A stretch of DNA of 5,714 nucleotides from an uncultured Actinomycetes bacterium (GTDB lineage Bacteria; Actinomycetota; Actinomycetes; S36-B12), in contig CALGTB010000154.1 in assembly GCA_937902285.1 (NCBI GenBank), forward strand, positions 1-5,714. The letters run 5' to 3'. Shown one piece after another: positions 5,435 through 5,714 of this stretch. Position 1 is the first letter of the stretch. The number at the start of each line of letters is the position of its first letter. A program made the translations under genes and the position numbers. The notes beneath the pieces are model-generated. The model was given only the letters and a program-made list of their open reading frames with translations. It did no database searches and was not told the origin of the DNA.

Positions 5435-5714
5435 GTGACGCCCATCGTCCCGGGGCCGGGGCAGGAGTCGGTGTGGGACTACCCCCGTCCGCCGCGTGTC
5501 CATCCCAGCGGCGAGCACGTCGTCATCCGTTTCGGCGGTTCCGTCATCTGCGACACGCGCACGCCGATCCGCGTGCTCGAGACGAGTCATCCGCCCGCCT
5601 ACTACCTTCCGCGGGCCGACTTCACGTCCGGGGCGCTCCGTCCGGCCACGGGGACCTCCCTGTGCGAGTGGAAGGGCTGGGCCGCGTACTTCGACGTGGT
5701 CGGCGGCGACGGAC
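5435..5714 (+). CDS. DUF427-family protein, N-terminal part (3' end outside window)
   Basis: A frame opens at GTG and continues to the window edge without a stop, giving 93 residues. The sequence ESVWDYPRPPRVHPSGEHVVIRFGGSVICDTRTPIRVLETSHPP, then AYYLPRADF and later GTSLCEWKGWAAYFDVV, carries the hallmarks of the DUF427 family (PF04248): the SVWDYPRPP lead, the RVLETSHPP(.)YY(.)P block and the CEWKG motif. The biochemical role of this small, widespread family is not established. GAGG (5427-5430) lies four bases before the GTG, and this is the first start codon in the frame after the purU stop, so the start is fairly secure. The gap to purU is 27 bases, consistent with co-transcription. Whether the protein is a single or a double DUF427 domain cannot be seen here. 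Confidence 0.85.
   Translation, partial: MTPIVPGPGQESVWDYPRPPRVHPSGEHVVIRFGGSVICDTRTPIRVLETSHPPAYYLPRADFTSGALRPATGTSLCEWKGWAAYFDVVGGDG

Noticed and set aside
1..5714. CRISPR arrays, tRNA/rRNA genes, insertion sequences, attachment sites
   Set aside because: Nothing resembling regularly spaced repeats, transposase motifs, terminal inverted repeats or structural RNA signatures was seen on either strand.

Overview
This is a high-GC, densely packed stretch in which every supported gene lies on the + strand. The GC-rich codon use, frequent GTG starts, short gaps and protein families point to an actinomycete (Actinomycetota, perhaps a Micrococcales-type lineage). The genus cannot be fixed from this window. 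Six of the seven visible stop codons are TAG, which is unusual for such GC-rich DNA.

Layout: (1) 2-277 is the 3' end of a GreA/GreB-family transcription elongation factor gene. (2) 278-378 is a short intergenic region with a conspicuous AT-rich island. It carries three copies of one 7-base half-site (TCAACTA / TAGTTGA / TCAACTA) forming two overlapping inverted repeats around a possible -10 box, which looks like a MarR-type repressor operator. (3) 379-3452 is a probable four-gene operon: a RutE-like (malonic semialdehyde reductase/nitroreductase family) flavoprotein, two adjacent and divergent pirin-family bicupins, and an OsmC-family peroxiredoxin. (4) 3464-3502 is a strong GC-rich hairpin without a U-tract, probably the operon terminator. 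(5) 3525-4529 encodes a secreted metzincin-like zinc protease with an N-terminal PKD-like domain. (6) 4562-5407 encodes formyltetrahydrofolate deformylase (PurU). (7) 5435 to the window end is the 5' part of a DUF427-family gene.

How the genes may work together: the nitroreductase-like enzyme, the pirins (some family members have quercetinase activity) and OsmC (thiol peroxidase) are all linked to handling electrophiles, quinones/flavonoids or peroxides. With the operator in front, the block looks like an inducible electrophile/oxidant-response operon. Its regulator is not in this window. The protease, purU and the DUF427 gene seem functionally separate and are probably neighbours by position only. 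No mobile element, CRISPR array, tRNA or rRNA was seen, and no intergenic stretch exceeds about 100 bases.
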